64,000 nucleotides of DNA from Clostridia bacterium (GCA_017625095.1 JAGALQ010000041.1:1-64000); one strand, 5' to 3'; shown: positions 44,396 through 54,682, counted from the stretch's first letter. Notes: generated by a model from the letters alone, not told the origin. Numbers and translations: made by a program.

Positions 44396-44471
44396 AAAAC
44401 GAATTGCTCAGCTGCAAATATCGCAACTGCGGCATTGAGATGATAACACACTTTGAAAGGTAAACATAAAT

Positions 44472-46133
44472 ATGACTAACAACGAAAAACTTGCACAACT
44501 CTTATTCCCGAACATCACGAAAACACCTGAGGATTATGAGGCTATCTATCCGCCAAGAAATCTTCCCGAAGGTGCGAGGGTAACACGTTTTGCCCCCAGC
44601 CCCACAGGCTACCTTCATATGGGCGGATTCTTCGGCGCTCTTGTCGATATACTCACCGCTCAGACTACAGGCGGCGCATCATTCCTCAGAATTGAAGATA
44701 CTGACAAAAAGCGTGAGGTTGAAGACGGCGTTTCAGCCATCATCAAGGGCTTTGAATACTTCGGTGTTGAATTCACCGAGGGTGTAACAGGCTTCGGCAC
44801 AGAAAAAGGTGCCTACGGCCCCTACACACAGAGCCGGCGTGCCGAGATATACCAGACCATCGCCAAGAGTCTTGTCGCAAAGGGCTGCGCATATCCCTGC
44901 TTCTGCACTGCGGACGAGCTTACTGCGCTTCGCGAAAAGCAGGAAGGTGACGGTGCACTTATCAAAGGCTATTTCGGCAAATACGCAAAGTGCCGCGATA
45001 TGAGCTTTGAGGAGCAGGAAAGACGAATCAAAGCAGGCGAAAGCTACGTTATCCGTCTTCGTTCTTCGGGCGATGAAAACAAGCGTATTGCTTTTGACGA
45101 CGTTATCAAGGGCAAAATTGAAATGCCCGAAAATATAATTGATGAGGTTCTCCTCAAATCAGACGGAATCCCCACCTACCACTTTGCACACGTATGTGAC
45201 GATCACTTTATGAGAACAACTCACGTAATCCGTGGCGAAGAGTGGATTTCTTCCGTACCCAAGCACATAGAGCTGTTCAGAGTCTGCGGCTACAAGCTGC
45301 CCAAGTTTGCACACACACCGCAGGTTCTTAAAATAGACGAAGAAACAGGCGACAAGCGCAAGCTTTCAAAGCGCAAGGACCCCGAGGCTGCAGTCGGCTA
45401 CTTTGTTGAAGAAGGCTTTCCGAAGGAAAGTGTGCTCGAATATCTGCTCACCCTCATAAACTCAAACTTTGAGGATTGGCGCAGAGCTAATCCGAAGGAA
45501 GATATTTCAAAGTTCCCGTTCAACCTTAAGAAGATGAGCATCAGCGGCTGCCTGTTTGACCTCATCAAGCTCAACGATGTCAGCAAGAACGTCATATCTG
45601 TTATGAGTGCCGCTCAGGTTTACGAAAACGTTGCCGCGTGGTCAGCAGAGTTTGACCCGCAGTTCAACACAATCTTCACGGCTGACCCCGTATTCTCAAC
45701 GGCAGTGCTCAACATTGACCGTGAGGGTCCCAAGCCCAGAAAAGACATCGCAAAATGGAGCGAGGTCAAGGCATTTGTCAGCTACTTCTATAACGAGCTT
45801 TATACAGCCGACGTCAAATTTGACGAAAAGCTTTCGGCTGACGATATAAAGGCAATACTTACCACATACCTCACAGTCTATGACCCGGCAGACGATAAGG
45901 ACACATGGTTTGCAAAGATAAAGGAGATGTGCGAGCCGCTCGGCTTCACACCCAACGTCAAAGAATACAAAAAGAACCCCGAAGCATATAAAGGTCACGT
46001 CGGTGACGTTTCGGGTGTAATACGTATGGCAGTAACCTCTCGTTCAAACACACCCGACCTTTGCGCAATTATGCAGCTGCTCGGCAAGGATGAGGTAACA
46101 GCCAGAATCAACAACGCAATTTCAACGCTTTAA
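44472..46133 (+). CDS. gltX: glutamyl-tRNA synthetase
   Basis: A 553-aa class I synthetase that attaches Glu to tRNA. HIGH-type motif FAPSPTGYLHMGGFFGAL (HMGG in place of the usual HIGG), acceptor region SFLRIEDTDKKREVEDG, and KMSKS-type motif KLSKRKDPEA. GAYGPYTQSRRAEIYQ and HVCDDHFMRTTHVIRGEEWISS are conserved. At 553 aa it is longer than the usual 470-490 aa. The extra length lies in the C-terminal anticodon-binding half. Directly followed by a glutaminyl-tRNA synthetase gene. Confidence 0.95.
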   Translation: MTNNEKLAQLLFPNITKTPEDYEAIYPPRNLPEGARVTRFAPSPTGYLHMGGFFGALVDILTAQTTGGASFLRIEDTDKKREVEDGVSAIIKGFEYFGVEFTEGVTGFGTEKGAYGPYTQSRRAEIYQTIAKSLVAKGCAYPCFCTADELTALREKQEGDGALIKGYFGKYAKCRDMSFEEQERRIKAGESYVIRLRSSGDENKRIAFDDVIKGKIEMPENIIDEVLLKSDGIPTYHFAHVCDDHFMRTTHVIRGEEWISSVPKHIELFRVCGYKLPKFAHTPQVLKIDEETGDKRKLSKRKDPEAAVGYFVEEGFPKESVLEYLLTLINSNFEDWRRANPKEDISKFPFNLKKMSISGCLFDLIKLNDVSKNVISVMSAAQVYENVAAWSAEFDPQFNTIFTADPVFSTAVLNIDREGPKPRKDIAKWSEVKAFVSYFYNELYTADVKFDEKLSADDIKAILTTYLTVYDPADDKDTWFAKIKEMCEPLGFTPNVKEYKKNPEAYKGHVGDVSGVIRMAVTSRSNTPDLCAIMQLLGKDEVTARINNAISTL

Positions 46134-46152
46134 TTTACGGAGGTAAACTACA

Positions 46153-47793
46153 ATGGAAGAAGAAAAAGTATCAGTATCAAATTTTATTCACGATTTTATC
46201 GATGAAGACTTAGCCGCAGGTGTCAACACCAGAGTTCAGACCCGTTTCCCACCCGAACCCAACGGCTATCTGCATATCGGCCACGCAAAGGCAATCTGCA
46301 TTGACTTCAGCACAGCTGAAAAATACGGCGGCGTATGCAACCTTCGTCTTGACGATACAAACCCCTCAAAAGAGGATGTTGAATACGTAGACGCAATCAA
46401 GGAAGACATCGAGTGGCTCGGTTTCAAGTGGAACGAGTGTCTTTATGCTTCAAGCTACTTTGATTTCATTTATGAATGTGCAATCAAGCTCATCAAGGAC
46501 GGCAAGGCATACGTATGCGACCTCACCGCTGATGAGATCAGAGAATACCGCGGCACACTCACAGAGCCCGGCAAAAACAGCCCCTACCGTGACCGTTCGG
46601 TTGAAGAAAACCTCGACCTTTTCGAGCGTATGACAAAGGGCGAATTTGCAAACGGTGAGCGTGTGCTCAGAGCAAAGATTGATATGGCTTCGCCCAACAT
46701 CAATATGCGTGACCCCGTTATCTACCGTATTGCCCACGTCAGCCACCACCAGACAGGTGACAAGTGGTGTGTATACCCGATGTATGACTTTGCTCATCCC
46801 CTTTCCGATGCAAAGGAGAAGGTAACATATTCCCTCTGCTCACTTGAGTTTGAAAACCACAGACCGCTCTACAACTGGGTGCTCGAGCAGATCGGCTTTG
46901 AAGAGCCGCCCAGACAGATTGAGTTTGCACGTCTTAACGTAAACTACTGCCAGACAAGCAAGCGCAAGTGCCTTGAGCTTGTTGAAAAAGGCATTGTCAG
47001 CGGCTGGGATGACCCAAGAATGGTCACACTTTGCGGTATGCGCCGCAGAGGCTATCCCGCAACGGCAGTCCGCGAATTTATAAACAGAGTCGGTGTATCA
47101 AAGGCTTACAGCGTTGTTGACTACGGTCTGCTTGAAGCCTGCGTACGTGACGACCTCAACGCAAACGCACCCCGTGCAATGGCTGTGCTCGATCCGCTCA
47201 AGGTAGTTATCGACAACTATCCCGAGGGTCAGACAGAAACAATAGAGGTTGAAGTCAACCCCGATAAGCCCGAGCTCGGCAAGCGCGAAGTAACATTCTC
47301 ACGCAACCTCTTTGTTGAGCGTGACGACTTTATGGTTGAGCCTGTCAAGAAGTATTTCCGCCTCTTCCCCGGCAACGAGGTAAGACTCAAGGGTGCATAC
47401 TTCGTAACCTGCACAGGCTATGAGGCAGACGATGACGGCAACGTCACCTGCCTGCACTGCACATATGACCCTGCAAGCAAGGGCGGCAACTCACCCGACG
47501 GCCGCAAGGTCAAGGGCACACTTCACTGGGTAAGCGCAGACGACTGCATCGAAGCTGAAGTACGCCTTTATGACAGACTTTATAACGCTGAAACGCCCGA
47601 AAGTGATGCCGACCTCAACCCCGATTCACTCAAGGTTCTTACAGGCTGCAAGATTGAAGGCGGCCTTAAGGGTATAAAACCCGGTGACACTTTCCAGTTT
47701 ATGCGCCAGGGTTACTACTGCGTTGATAAGGATTCAACAGAAGATAACCTTATCATCAACCGCACTGTTGCACTCAACTCATCCTGGAAATAA
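46153..47793 (+). CDS. glnS: glutaminyl-tRNA synthetase
   Basis: A 546-aa class I synthetase. HIGH motif [21 protein letters not shown], with [21 protein letters not shown], is the GlnRS signature. The KMSKS region is [14 protein letters not shown]. The C-terminal anticodon domain ends near [13 protein letters not shown]. Many Firmicutes lack GlnRS and make Gln-tRNA with GatCAB, so its presence directly behind GluRS shows a direct route for Gln here. It follows gltX by 19 bp, likely co-transcribed. Confidence 0.96.
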   Translation: MEEEKVSVSNFIHDFIDEDLAAGVNTRVQTRFPPEPNGYLHIGHAKAICIDFSTAEKYGGVCNLRLDDTNPSKEDVEYVDAIKEDIEWLGFKWNECLYASSYFDFIYECAIKLIKDGKAYVCDLTADEIREYRGTLTEPGKNSPYRDRSVEENLDLFERMTKGEFANGERVLRAKIDMASPNINMRDPVIYRIAHVSHHQTGDKWCVYPMYDFAHPLSDAKEKVTYSLCSLEFENHRPLYNWVLEQIGFEEPPRQIEFARLNVNYCQTSKRKCLELVEKGIVSGWDDPRMVTLCGMRRRGYPATAVREFINRVGVSKAYSVVDYGLLEACVRDDLNANAPRAMAVLDPLKVVIDNYPEGQTETIEVEVNPDKPELGKREVTFSRNLFVERDDFMVEPVKKYFRLFPGNEVRLKGAYFVTCTGYEADDDGNVTCLHCTYDPASKGGNSPDGRKVKGTLHWVSADDCIEAEVRLYDRLYNAETPESDADLNPDSLKVLTGCKIEGGLKGIKPGDTFQFMRQGYYCVDKDSTEDNLIINRTVALNSSWK

Positions 47794-47813
47794 TCGAAAG
47801 CAGGTAATCAGCT

Positions 47814-48500
47814 ATGAAAATTCTTTACAGAATCGTCGCTGCGCTCGCAGCATTTCTCACCATCCCTGCGCTTTTCTTTATCAAACTGTTTCAGATTACG
47901 GTTCACCTCGGATTCACAGACGGATATTTTCACGATTCATTCGCCCTTTATGATTTTTACGAGATTATACAAGACCGAGGCATTAATCTCTCAGAGGATT
48001 TTGCGTTAACCGGAAACTTTGCCAAAACACTGGCACCGCTCAAGGTTCCCGCTATTTTCACGCTTGTCTTCCTTTGTCTGATGATCGTTATGATTCTTGC
48101 GGTCTTCTTCTGCTCTGCGCTGACAAACGCACGCAAAGTAAACATCGTGTTGGCCGTATTAGGTGCAATATCTGTAATAGGTCTTATGGTGTCTTTTGAA
48201 CAGATGACAAAAGTTATAGTCAACGGCACAGTCGGACTTGACGCAATCATAAACTCACTCTTCGCCGATTCACAAACCACTCTCGGTACACTTGCAGCCT
48301 TGCTCGGAGTCGGCAGCCTTGTCAGCGTCATAGGTGAGCTTGAGGCTCTCCGCCTGACATCTGCAACAATAATCGTGCTCTTCCTGTTTGTCTTTGTTGC
48401 AATATGGGCTGCTGCATTTGTGCTCATAGATATGGACGAACAAAGTCTTCCTAAAGAAAAGAAGCAGCAACATAAGAAAAAGAAACAAAATAAGAGGTGA
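47814..48500 (+). CDS. integral membrane protein, unknown
   Basis: A 228-aa protein with about four or five hydrophobic helices (near 5-25, 75-97, 103-122, 145-165 and 185-207) and a strongly basic cytoplasmic tail ([15 protein letters not shown]). No family recognised. It lies between glnS and lepA, 20 bp after glnS and abutting lepA (the GTG at 48497 would overlap its stop by 4 bp). Confidence 0.7.
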   Translation: MKILYRIVAALAAFLTIPALFFIKLFQITVHLGFTDGYFHDSFALYDFYEIIQDRGINLSEDFALTGNFAKTLAPLKVPAIFTLVFLCLMIVMILAVFFCSALTNARKVNIVLAVLGAISVIGLMVSFEQMTKVIVNGTVGLDAIINSLFADSQTTLGTLAALLGVGSLVSVIGELEALRLTSATIIVLFLFVFVAIWAAAFVLIDMDEQSLPKEKKQQHKKKKQNKR

Positions 48501-48505
48501 CATCC

Positions 48506-50320
48506 TTGTCAGTACCCAAGGAAAATATACGAAATTTTTCAATCATTGCCCATATTGACCACGGCAAGTCCACACTTGCCGACAGACTGCTTGAGCTGAC
48601 AGACTCCGTTGCAAAACGTGATATGACAGCTCAGCTGCTGGATAATATGGACCTTGAGCGTGAGCGCGGAATCACAATCAAGGCTCACGCAGTAAAGCTT
48701 AACTACACCGCAAACGACGGTCAGGAGTATGAGCTCAACCTGATTGACACACCCGGTCACGTTGACTTCAACTACGAGGTTTCACGCTCACTTGCAGCGT
48801 GTGACGGCGCAATTCTTATCGTTGACGCCTCACAGGGCATTGAGGCACAGACACTTGCCAACACCTACCTTGCCCTCGACCACGATCTTGAGCTCGTGCC
48901 CGTAATCAACAAAATCGACCTGCCTGCCGCAGACCCCGACAGAGTTGCCGGTGAGGTAGAGGAGATTATCGGACTTGACTGCACAAACGCACCGAGAGTT
49001 TCCGCAAAGACAGGTGAAAACGTTGAGCAGGTGCTTGAACGCATTGTCCAGGATATTCCTGCACCTACAGCTGACGAAAATCTGCCTCTTCGTGCACTTA
49101 TCTTCGACTCCATCTATGACAGCTACCGCGGCGTTATCGTTTATGTGCGAATTATGGACGGTAAAATCAAAGCGGGCGACACAATGCGTATGATGGCAAC
49201 GGGCGCACAGTTTACCGTTGTCGAGGTAGGCTATATGCGCGCTACCTCACTTGAGCCGACAGACGAGCTCACTGCAGGCGAAGTAGGCTACATCACAGCA
49301 TCCATCAAAACCGTCGGCGATGCACGTGTCGGTGACACGGTTACAACTGCGGAAAATCCCGCCGCAGAGCCTCTGCCCGGCTACCGCAAGGTTAACCCGA
49401 TGGTATTCTGCGGTATCTACCCTGCAGACGGTGCGGATTACGAATCACTTCGTGACGCACTTCAGAAGCTTCAGCTCAACGATGCAGCTCTTTCTTATGA
49501 GCCCGAAACGTCGGGTGCTCTCGGCTTCGGTTTCCGTTGCGGCTTTCTCGGTCTGCTCCACCTTGAAATTATTCAGGAGCGACTTGAGCGTGAATACAAC
49601 CTCGACCTCGTCACAACCGTGCCGAGCGTTATCTACAAGATTCACACATCGGATGGCTCTATTCTCGAAATTGACAACCCGACCAACTATCCCGACCCTG
49701 CAATCATAACCGACTGCGAGGAGCCGATGACAAACGCCCACATCTACGCACCCAGCGACTATGTCGGCGCAATTATGGAGCTTTGTCAGGACAGACGCGG
49801 CACATTCAAGGATATGTCATACATCACAAAGGACCGTGTCGATATCCACTATGAGCTGCCCCTCAACGAAATTATCTACGATTTCTTTGATACGCTCAAA
49901 TCACGCACAAGAGGCTATGCATCATTCGATTACGAGATTTCTCAGTATCAGCCCTCAAAGCTTGTCAAACTTGACGTGCTTCTCAACGGTGACGTAATTG
50001 ATGCGCTTTCGTTCATTATTCACTCAGACAAGGCTTACGGCAGAGCACGTAAGATTGCGGAAAAGCTCAAGGATAACATTCCGCGTCAGATGTTTGAGAT
50101 TCCGATTCAGATTGCAATCGGCGGCAAGGTTATCGCCCGTGAAACCGTAAAAGCAATGCGCAAGGACGTTCTTGCAAAGTGTTACGGCGGCGATATAACA
50201 CGAAAGAAAAAGCTGCTTGAAAAGCAGAAGGAAGGTAAGAAGCGTATGCGCCAGTTCGGTACGGTTGAAGTGCCGCAAGAGGCGTTTATGGCTGTTCTCA
50301 AGCTTGATGATGACAACTGA
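48506..50320 (+). CDS. lepA: elongation factor 4 (LepA)
   Basis: A translational GTPase of about 604 aa that binds ribosomes and aids translation under stress. It begins [29 protein letters not shown] (G1 loop). G3 is DTPGHVDF and G4 [10 protein letters not shown]. The LepA-specific C-terminal domain has [26 protein letters not shown]. Two starts are possible: GTG 48497, with no ribosome binding site, or TTG 48506 with AGGTGA 6 nt upstream; the latter is chosen because homologues begin at this residue. It is followed by hemW with overlap, a common lepA-hemW order. Confidence 0.96.
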   Translation: MSVPKENIRNFSIIAHIDHGKSTLADRLLELTDSVAKRDMTAQLLDNMDLERERGITIKAHAVKLNYTANDGQEYELNLIDTPGHVDFNYEVSRSLAACDGAILIVDASQGIEAQTLANTYLALDHDLELVPVINKIDLPAADPDRVAGEVEEIIGLDCTNAPRVSAKTGENVEQVLERIVQDIPAPTADENLPLRALIFDSIYDSYRGVIVYVRIMDGKIKAGDTMRMMATGAQFTVVEVGYMRATSLEPTDELTAGEVGYITASIKTVGDARVGDTVTTAENPAAEPLPGYRKVNPMVFCGIYPADGADYESLRDALQKLQLNDAALSYEPETSGALGFGFRCGFLGLLHLEIIQERLEREYNLDLVTTVPSVIYKIHTSDGSILEIDNPTNYPDPAIITDCEEPMTNAHIYAPSDYVGAIMELCQDRRGTFKDMSYITKDRVDIHYELPLNEIIYDFFDTLKSRTRGYASFDYEISQYQPSKLVKLDVLLNGDVIDALSFIIHSDKAYGRARKIAEKLKDNIPRQMFEIPIQIAIGGKVIARETVKAMRKDVLAKCYGGDITRKKKLLEKQKEGKKRMRQFGTVEVPQEAFMAVLKLDDDN

Positions 50321-51419
50321 TTCTCCGGGGCTGTATATCCATATCCCCTTCTGTGCTTCAAAATGCCCTTACTGCGATTTTTATTCGCTGAAGGCAGATG
50401 AAGAAACCAAGGACAGATATACACACGCTATTATTAAAAACATTATATTAAAGCAGGAGCAACACGGCATCAGCTTCCCGACGGTTTATTTCGGCGGCGG
50501 CACACCGTCGCTGCTCGGCAGCAAAAGGCTTGTTGAGATTCTGCGCAAAATAAACAAATCAACCGATTGCGAGGTTACCGTAGAATGTAACCCATCTGAC
50601 CTTTGCGAAAACTGGACACCCGATGATATGCTCGCCCTTGCCGATGCAGGTGCAAACCGCATATCGATGGGTATGCAGTCTGCCATAGACAACGAGCGCA
50701 AAAAGCTCGGCAGACGCGCAGGAAAGAAAGAGGTTGCAAAAGCGGTTGAGCTTGTAAAAAATGCAGGCATTGACAACTTTTCGCTCGACCTTATGCTCGG
50801 CATACCGTTCCAGACAACGGACACAATCCGCGAAAGCATTGAATTCTGTGCTGAAAGCGGCGCAAAGCACGTCAGCAGCTACCTGCTAAAAATCGAACAG
50901 GGCACACCGTTTGAAAAGGTGGAAAAGCTGCTTGACCTGCCCGATGAGGACGAATGCTGCGATATGTACCTTGCGGCTTGCGAATGCCTTGAAGAGCACG
51001 GCTACAAGCAGTATGAGATATCCAACTTTTCCGTACCTGGATACGAAAGCAGGCATAATCTGATTTATTGGGATTGTCGGGAATACCTCGGAATCGGTGC
51101 TTCCGCTCACTCGTTTTTTGATGGAAAAAGGTTCTTTTACGAGCGTGATATCAACGCTTTTATTGACGGTGCAAAGCCGATTGATGACGGTGAAGGCGGC
51201 AGCTTTGAGGAGTATGCCATGCTCCGTTTAAGACTTGCCGACGGCTTGAAAAACGACAGCGTAAAAGCGCGCTTCGGCTTTGAAATCCCTGCAGAAATGC
51301 TTGAAAAATCAAGGCTTTTTGAAAAGAACGGTCTTACCGTAACCGACGGCAAAAACATTTCATTAACACCTAAAGGATTCCTCGTTTCCAACTCAATCAC
51401 AGCAAGTTTATTAAGCTGA
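50307..51419 (+). CDS. hemW: radical SAM heme chaperone HemW
   Basis: A 370-aa enzyme related to coproporphyrinogen oxidase HemN and now seen as a heme-insertion chaperone. The radical SAM cysteine motif is [16 protein letters not shown] (CxxxCxxC, near residues 14-21), followed by [11 protein letters not shown] and [15 protein letters not shown]. The C-terminal HemN-like region has [39 protein letters not shown] at 50307 is chosen because upstream residues are not family-like. The gene overlaps lepA by 14 bp and ends before a strong terminator. Confidence 0.93.
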   Translation: MMTTDSPGLYIHIPFCASKCPYCDFYSLKADEETKDRYTHAIIKNIILKQEQHGISFPTVYFGGGTPSLLGSKRLVEILRKINKSTDCEVTVECNPSDLCENWTPDDMLALADAGANRISMGMQSAIDNERKKLGRRAGKKEVAKAVELVKNAGIDNFSLDLMLGIPFQTTDTIRESIEFCAESGAKHVSSYLLKIEQGTPFEKVEKLLDLPDEDECCDMYLAACECLEEHGYKQYEISNFSVPGYESRHNLIYWDCREYLGIGASAHSFFDGKRFFYERDINAFIDGAKPIDDGEGGSFEEYAMLRLRLADGLKNDSVKARFGFEIPAEMLEKSRLFEKNGLTVTDGKNISLTPKGFLVSNSITASLLS

Positions 51420-51497
51420 TGAACTTTAGTTTTAATTTAAAGTATCCAAGACATATCTCTAACCAGATACAATCGAACAGACTTTTTCAAAAGACAT

Positions 51498-51572
51498 AAA
51501 ACCCCTGAGGGGCACTGAACAGGTTGCATTACGCATAATCTTTTCAGTCACCTCTCAAGGGGTTTGTTTTTT
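51498..51572 (+). terminator. terminator of the hemW-ended operon
   Basis: A long hairpin pairs AAACCCCT and further inner bases with AGGGGTTT around a loop (51498-51565), followed by TTTTTT-rich sequence. It lies about 80 bp after hemW and ends the long plus-strand run from the MFS gene. Confidence 0.75.
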
Positions 51573-51597
51573 CATGTTGTTAGTTTACGTTTTTCAA

Positions 51598-51741
51598 CCC
51601 TCAGTCACCTGCGGCGACAGCTCCTTTTGAAAGGAGGTGGATTTTGCGAAGCAAAAGACGGAGGGAGAGAACATATCGTTTATATTGGTTATTTTCTCTC
51701 TCCCTCAGTCACTTCGTGACAGCTCCCTCATCAGAGGGAGC
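51598..51741. repeat. intergenic composite repeat: two copies of a CCCTCAGTCAC-type unit
   Basis: Two related units (CCCTCAGTCAC-x-GACAGCTCC), at 51598-51624 and 51702-51726, enclose a stretch in which GAGGGAGAGA at 51661-51670 pairs with TCTCTCCCTC at 51697-51706. The second unit ends with GCTCCCTC-ATCA-GAGGGAGC (51722-51741). This motif type occurs repeatedly in Ruminococcaceae intergenic regions as short palindromic repeats. No coding function. Confidence 0.6.
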
Positions 51742-51808
51742 TTATAAACATATATATTACAACCTGCCGCCCGTGTTGATATTTTTACCTTGGCTCTGCG
51801 TTAATGCG

Positions 51809-51826
51809 GCAGGGGCAAGCCCCTGC
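51809..51826. repeat. short palindrome
   Basis: GCAGGGGC-AA-GCCCCTGC is a perfect palindrome, the second repeat type in the 51420-52164 gap. The gap has no credible gene. A 303-bp frame at 51644-51946 runs across repeats only. Confidence 0.55.
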
Positions 51827-51960
51827 CCTACGGCTGACGTATTAAACTCCGCTCGGATAATAATCAAGGCATATCACCGTCACCCTGCTCCGTTCAAAGT
51901 CACAGCATTTTTCGTTTATTGTGAGATATTGATTTTACGTTTTTGATCAATAAAAAATAT

Positions 51961-52038
51961 TGTCATTCTGAGCGACAGCGAAAAATCTTTTCAGGTAGCA
52001 TATTGCTTTTTTCGGACGACCAATGGTCGCCCCTACGG
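51961..52038. repeat. two further intergenic repeat units
   Basis: TGTCATTCTGAGCGACAGCG at 51961-51980 resembles a dispersed CATTCTGAGCG-type repeat of many Firmicutes. 52013-52038 holds CGACC-AAT-GGTCG followed by CCCCTACGG, another common palindromic type. Together with the units above, at least four unrelated repeat types are packed into about 450 bp. Confidence 0.5.
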
Positions 52039-52094
52039 TTTTCAGGATATCACGACAAAATATTACCGTTTTCGCTCATATAAAGGCAAAAAAC

Positions 52095-52141
52095 AAGGCT
52101 ACGCCAAGCACACCCCTTATGGGTCTGCCAAACGTAGCCTT
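52095..52141 (-). terminator. terminator of the PC4-like gene
   Basis: AAGGCTACG pairs with CGTAGCCTT at the ends of a longer hairpin with further inner pairing (ACCC/GGGGT), followed on the minus strand by GTTTTTTG. It lies 24 bp after the PC4-like stop. Confidence 0.8.
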
Positions 52142-52164
52142 AAGCTTTTTAGATTTTTAAAGAA

Positions 52165-52386
52165 TCAGGAGTAACGCTGAGCGAGGATCTTGAGGATTTC
52201 CTTAGCCTCTTCCTCTGTAAGGGTAACGCCCTTGCCCATCTTCTCGTGCTCGGGTGCCCACTCACGTACGTCGAGCTTGGGCTCTCTGCCATTCCAGCTG
52301 ATGAGGTTGAGCTCTTTTGTCCAGCCCTTTGCTGTTTCGGAAAGGACACCAAGTGTTTCTACGATGTTATAGGTAAATTCCGGCAT
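52165..52386 (-). CDS. PC4/YdbC-like single-stranded nucleic acid-binding protein
   Basis: A 73-aa protein. Its pattern EFTYNIVETLGVLSETAKGWTKELNLISWNGREPKLDVREWAPEH fits the bacterial YdbC family, the prokaryotic version of the transcription coactivator PC4 fold that binds single-stranded DNA or RNA. The second half TLTEEEAKEILKILAQ forms the C-terminal helix. AAGGAGCG lies 9 nt before the ATG. It is monocistronic, with its own terminator. Its precise role in Clostridia is not known. Confidence 0.85.
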   Translation of the reverse strand: MPEFTYNIVETLGVLSETAKGWTKELNLISWNGREPKLDVREWAPEHEKMGKGVTLTEEEAKEILKILAQRYS

Positions 52387-52692
52387 TTTTAAATTCGCTC
52401 CTTATGTATATTTATGGAATTCAGCTCAAGTTTAAGCTATAAAGCTTAATTTTTATTATAATTAAAATAAAATAAATATCAATATTATAATTAAAATTTA
52501 ATAAATATTTTACAATTTCAGTCCGAGTTTCAGCCGAATATCCGTCATAACGCAGATTATTATCTATATATGATAAAATTATATAAAACCGCTTGCAATT
52601 TAACGTTAAAAAGACTAAAATAGTAGAGATTAAATGTAATTATAATGGGTAAAAATTTGTATATACAATTAACCCTTATGAAAGGAAACGAT
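52387..52692. other. AT-rich intergenic region with divergent promoters
   Basis: A gap of about 300 bp between the PC4-like gene (minus) and oadA (plus). It is strongly AT-rich with AATAAATA-like tracts. The only clear element is the plus-strand promoter at 52593-52621. No ORF with a ribosome binding site and no stable RNA structure were seen. Confidence 0.6.
52593..52621 (+). promoter_or_regulatory. promoter of the oxaloacetate decarboxylase operon
   Basis: TTGCAA at 52593-52598 and TAAAAT at 52616-52621, spacer 17 bp. The start near 52628 leaves a leader of about 65 nt before oadA. Confidence 0.55.
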
Positions 52693-54087
52693 ATGGCAAA
52701 GATGAAAACTGTTCAATTCACAGAAACCGTACTTCGCGACGCCAATCAGTCACTCATCGCAACGAGAATGCCTATCTCCGACTTCAAAGAGGTTCTCGGA
52801 GAGCTTGACAAAGCAGGCTACTACTCGCTCGAATGCTGGGGCGGCGCAACCTTTGACTCATGTCTTCGTTACCTCAATGAAGACCCGTGGGAGAGACTCC
52901 GCACAATTAAGGCTGCTTGTCCCAACACAAAGCTTCAGATGCTCCTCAGAGGACAGAATCTTCTCGGATACAAGCATTATCCCGATGACGTAGTGCGTAA
53001 GTTTGTTTCAAAGAGCGTTGAAAACGGTATCGACATTATCCGTATCTTCGATGCGCTCAACGACCTTCGCAACGTTGAGGTTGCAGTTGATGAAACACTT
53101 AAGAGCGGTGCTATCGCATCCGGTACAATCTGCTACACAACAAGCCCCATTCACAACATTGAAAACTATGTCAAGGTTGCTGAAGGCTTTGCAAAAATGG
53201 GCGTGCAGACACTCTGTATCAAGGATATGGCAGGTATCCTCGCACCTCAGGAGGCATACGACCTCGTAAAGGCTATCAAAGAGGCAGTTAAGCTTCCCGT
53301 TGTTGTTCACACACACTCAACAACAGGTCTCGGTCTTGTAACTCTCCAGAAAGCTGTTGAAGCAGGTGCAGATGTTATTGACACCGCAATCTCCAGCCTT
53401 TCGGGCGGCACATCACAGCCCCCGACGGAAACTCTCGTCTACGCTCTCAAAAACCAGGGATACAACGTTGATCTTGATCAGAAAACACTTTCAAAGATAA
53501 ATTCTTTCTTCAAGCCGCTTCGTGCAAAGTATCTTGCAGACGGTGTTCTCAACCCCGTTGTTATGGCAACAGAGACAGATGCACTCGACTATCAGATTCC
53601 CGGCGGTATGCTCTCAAACCTCGTCGCTCAGCTCACAGCTCAGAACAAGCTTGACAAGCTCGACGAAGTTCTTGCAGAAACGCCCAGAGTCCGTGAGGAC
53701 CTCGGTTATCCGCCCCTTGTCACTCCCATGAGCCAGATGGTTGGTGTTCAGGCAACATTCAACGTGCTTCTCGGTGAGCGTTACAAGAACATCTCTAAGG
53801 AAGTCAAGGCATATATCAAGGGTGAATACGGCAAGGCTCCCGGCAAGGTAAGCGAAGACCTTCAGAAGCTTGTTCTCGGCGACGAGAAGCCCTTCACCGG
53901 CAGATTCGCAGACACTCTTGAGCCCGGCTTTGAGGCAGCAAAAGAGGAAATAGGCGACCTCGCTCACAGCGATGAAGACGTTCTTTCTTATATCGCCTTC
54001 CCGCAGCAGGCTAAGGCATTCCTCGAAGAAAGAGCCGAAAGAGAAAAACGCACATTCAAATATACCATCCAGGAAATCAAGGAGTGA
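52693..54087 (+). CDS. oadA: oxaloacetate decarboxylase, alpha subunit (carboxyltransferase)
   Basis: A 464-aa cytoplasmic subunit that moves CO2 from oxaloacetate to biotin. FTETVLRDANQSLIATRMP (metal-binding start of the HMGL-like barrel), CWGGATFDSCLRYLNEDPWERL, LLRGQNLLGYKHYPDD, IKDMAGIL and VHTHSTTGLG (metal His) are hallmarks. The PYC_OADA domain follows (about 300-460), with GGMLSNLVAQL. There is no C-terminal biotinyl domain; a separate carrier gene supplies it. ATG at 52693 with AAAGGA upstream is chosen over the longer 52645 start. Pyruvate carboxylase B subunits look similar, but the adjoining gamma, carrier and beta genes settle the call. Confidence 0.95.
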   Translation: MAKMKTVQFTETVLRDANQSLIATRMPISDFKEVLGELDKAGYYSLECWGGATFDSCLRYLNEDPWERLRTIKAACPNTKLQMLLRGQNLLGYKHYPDDVVRKFVSKSVENGIDIIRIFDALNDLRNVEVAVDETLKSGAIASGTICYTTSPIHNIENYVKVAEGFAKMGVQTLCIKDMAGILAPQEAYDLVKAIKEAVKLPVVVHTHSTTGLGLVTLQKAVEAGADVIDTAISSLSGGTSQPPTETLVYALKNQGYNVDLDQKTLSKINSFFKPLRAKYLADGVLNPVVMATETDALDYQIPGGMLSNLVAQLTAQNKLDKLDEVLAETPRVREDLGYPPLVTPMSQMVGVQATFNVLLGERYKNISKEVKAYIKGEYGKAPGKVSEDLQKLVLGDEKPFTGRFADTLEPGFEAAKEEIGDLAHSDEDVLSYIAFPQQAKAFLEERAEREKRTFKYTIQEIKE

Positions 54088-54094
54088 TTAAAAA

Positions 54095-54682
54095 ATGTTA
54101 GCAGGAAAGGCACTCGGCCTTACCGATGCTCTTATGGTTTCAGGTGTCGGTATAGTTGTAGTTATGGCAGAGCTTGCTCTGCTCGCTGTTCTGGTGTTTT
54201 TGCTCTCACGCCTTGTAAGCGCCCTCGTTAACAAAAAGAACGAGGATATAGACGATGCAGAGGTTTTTAATGATGGCACAGACAAGCCCGTTGCCGTAAA
54301 AAAAGCTCCTGCACAGGCAACCGGCACAAGCTGTGTAGAGCTTTACGGTGTTGACGAGCAGACAGCAGCCACAATAATGGCAACAGTAAGCCATCAGACA
54401 GGCGTTGACCTCAAGCACCTCGATTTCAAATCAATCAAGCTGCTTGACACACCGCTTGAGCTTATCGGTGTTGACGAGCCGACAGCCGCAATGGTAATGG
54501 CAGTTGTCAGCCACCAGACAGGTATTCCGCTTGAGAAGCTGGATTTCAGAAGAATCCGTTCACTTGAGTGGAACGGCATTGACGAGCCGACAGTCGCAAT
54601 CATAATGGCACTCGTCAGCAATCAGACAGGAATTCCGCTCGAAAGACTCGAGTTCAAATCAATCAAACCCATAGAGGAATAA
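54095..54682 (+). CDS. oadG: sodium pump decarboxylase, gamma subunit (OadG) with triple repeat extension
   Basis: A 195-aa protein. Residues 10-45 hold the single N-terminal transmembrane helix (DALMVSGVGIVVVMAELALLAVLVF) of OadG. A short charged linker leads to three tandem repeats at about 85-115, 125-155 and 161-191. Each contains DExT, then MA-x-VS-[HN]-QTG and L-x-x-L-[DE]-F. Most OadG subunits are about 80-120 aa, so the C-terminal repeat block is an unusual addition. OadG ties alpha to beta and helps assemble the pump; the repeats may add contacts. It is 7 bp after oadA. Confidence 0.85.
   Translation: MLAGKALGLTDALMVSGVGIVVVMAELALLAVLVFLLSRLVSALVNKKNEDIDDAEVFNDGTDKPVAVKKAPAQATGTSCVELYGVDEQTAATIMATVSHQTGVDLKHLDFKSIKLLDTPLELIGVDEPTAAMVMAVVSHQTGIPLEKLDFRRIRSLEWNGIDEPTVAIIMALVSNQTGIPLERLEFKSIKPIEE

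Noticed and set aside
44396-44471. T-box leader in front of gltX
   Set aside because: The gap is only 76 bp and shows no T-box stem or terminator; no anticodon-like specifier was seen.
51644-51946. Open frame of about 100 codons in the intergenic gap
   Set aside because: It runs across repeat units and palindromes and has no recognisable protein features.
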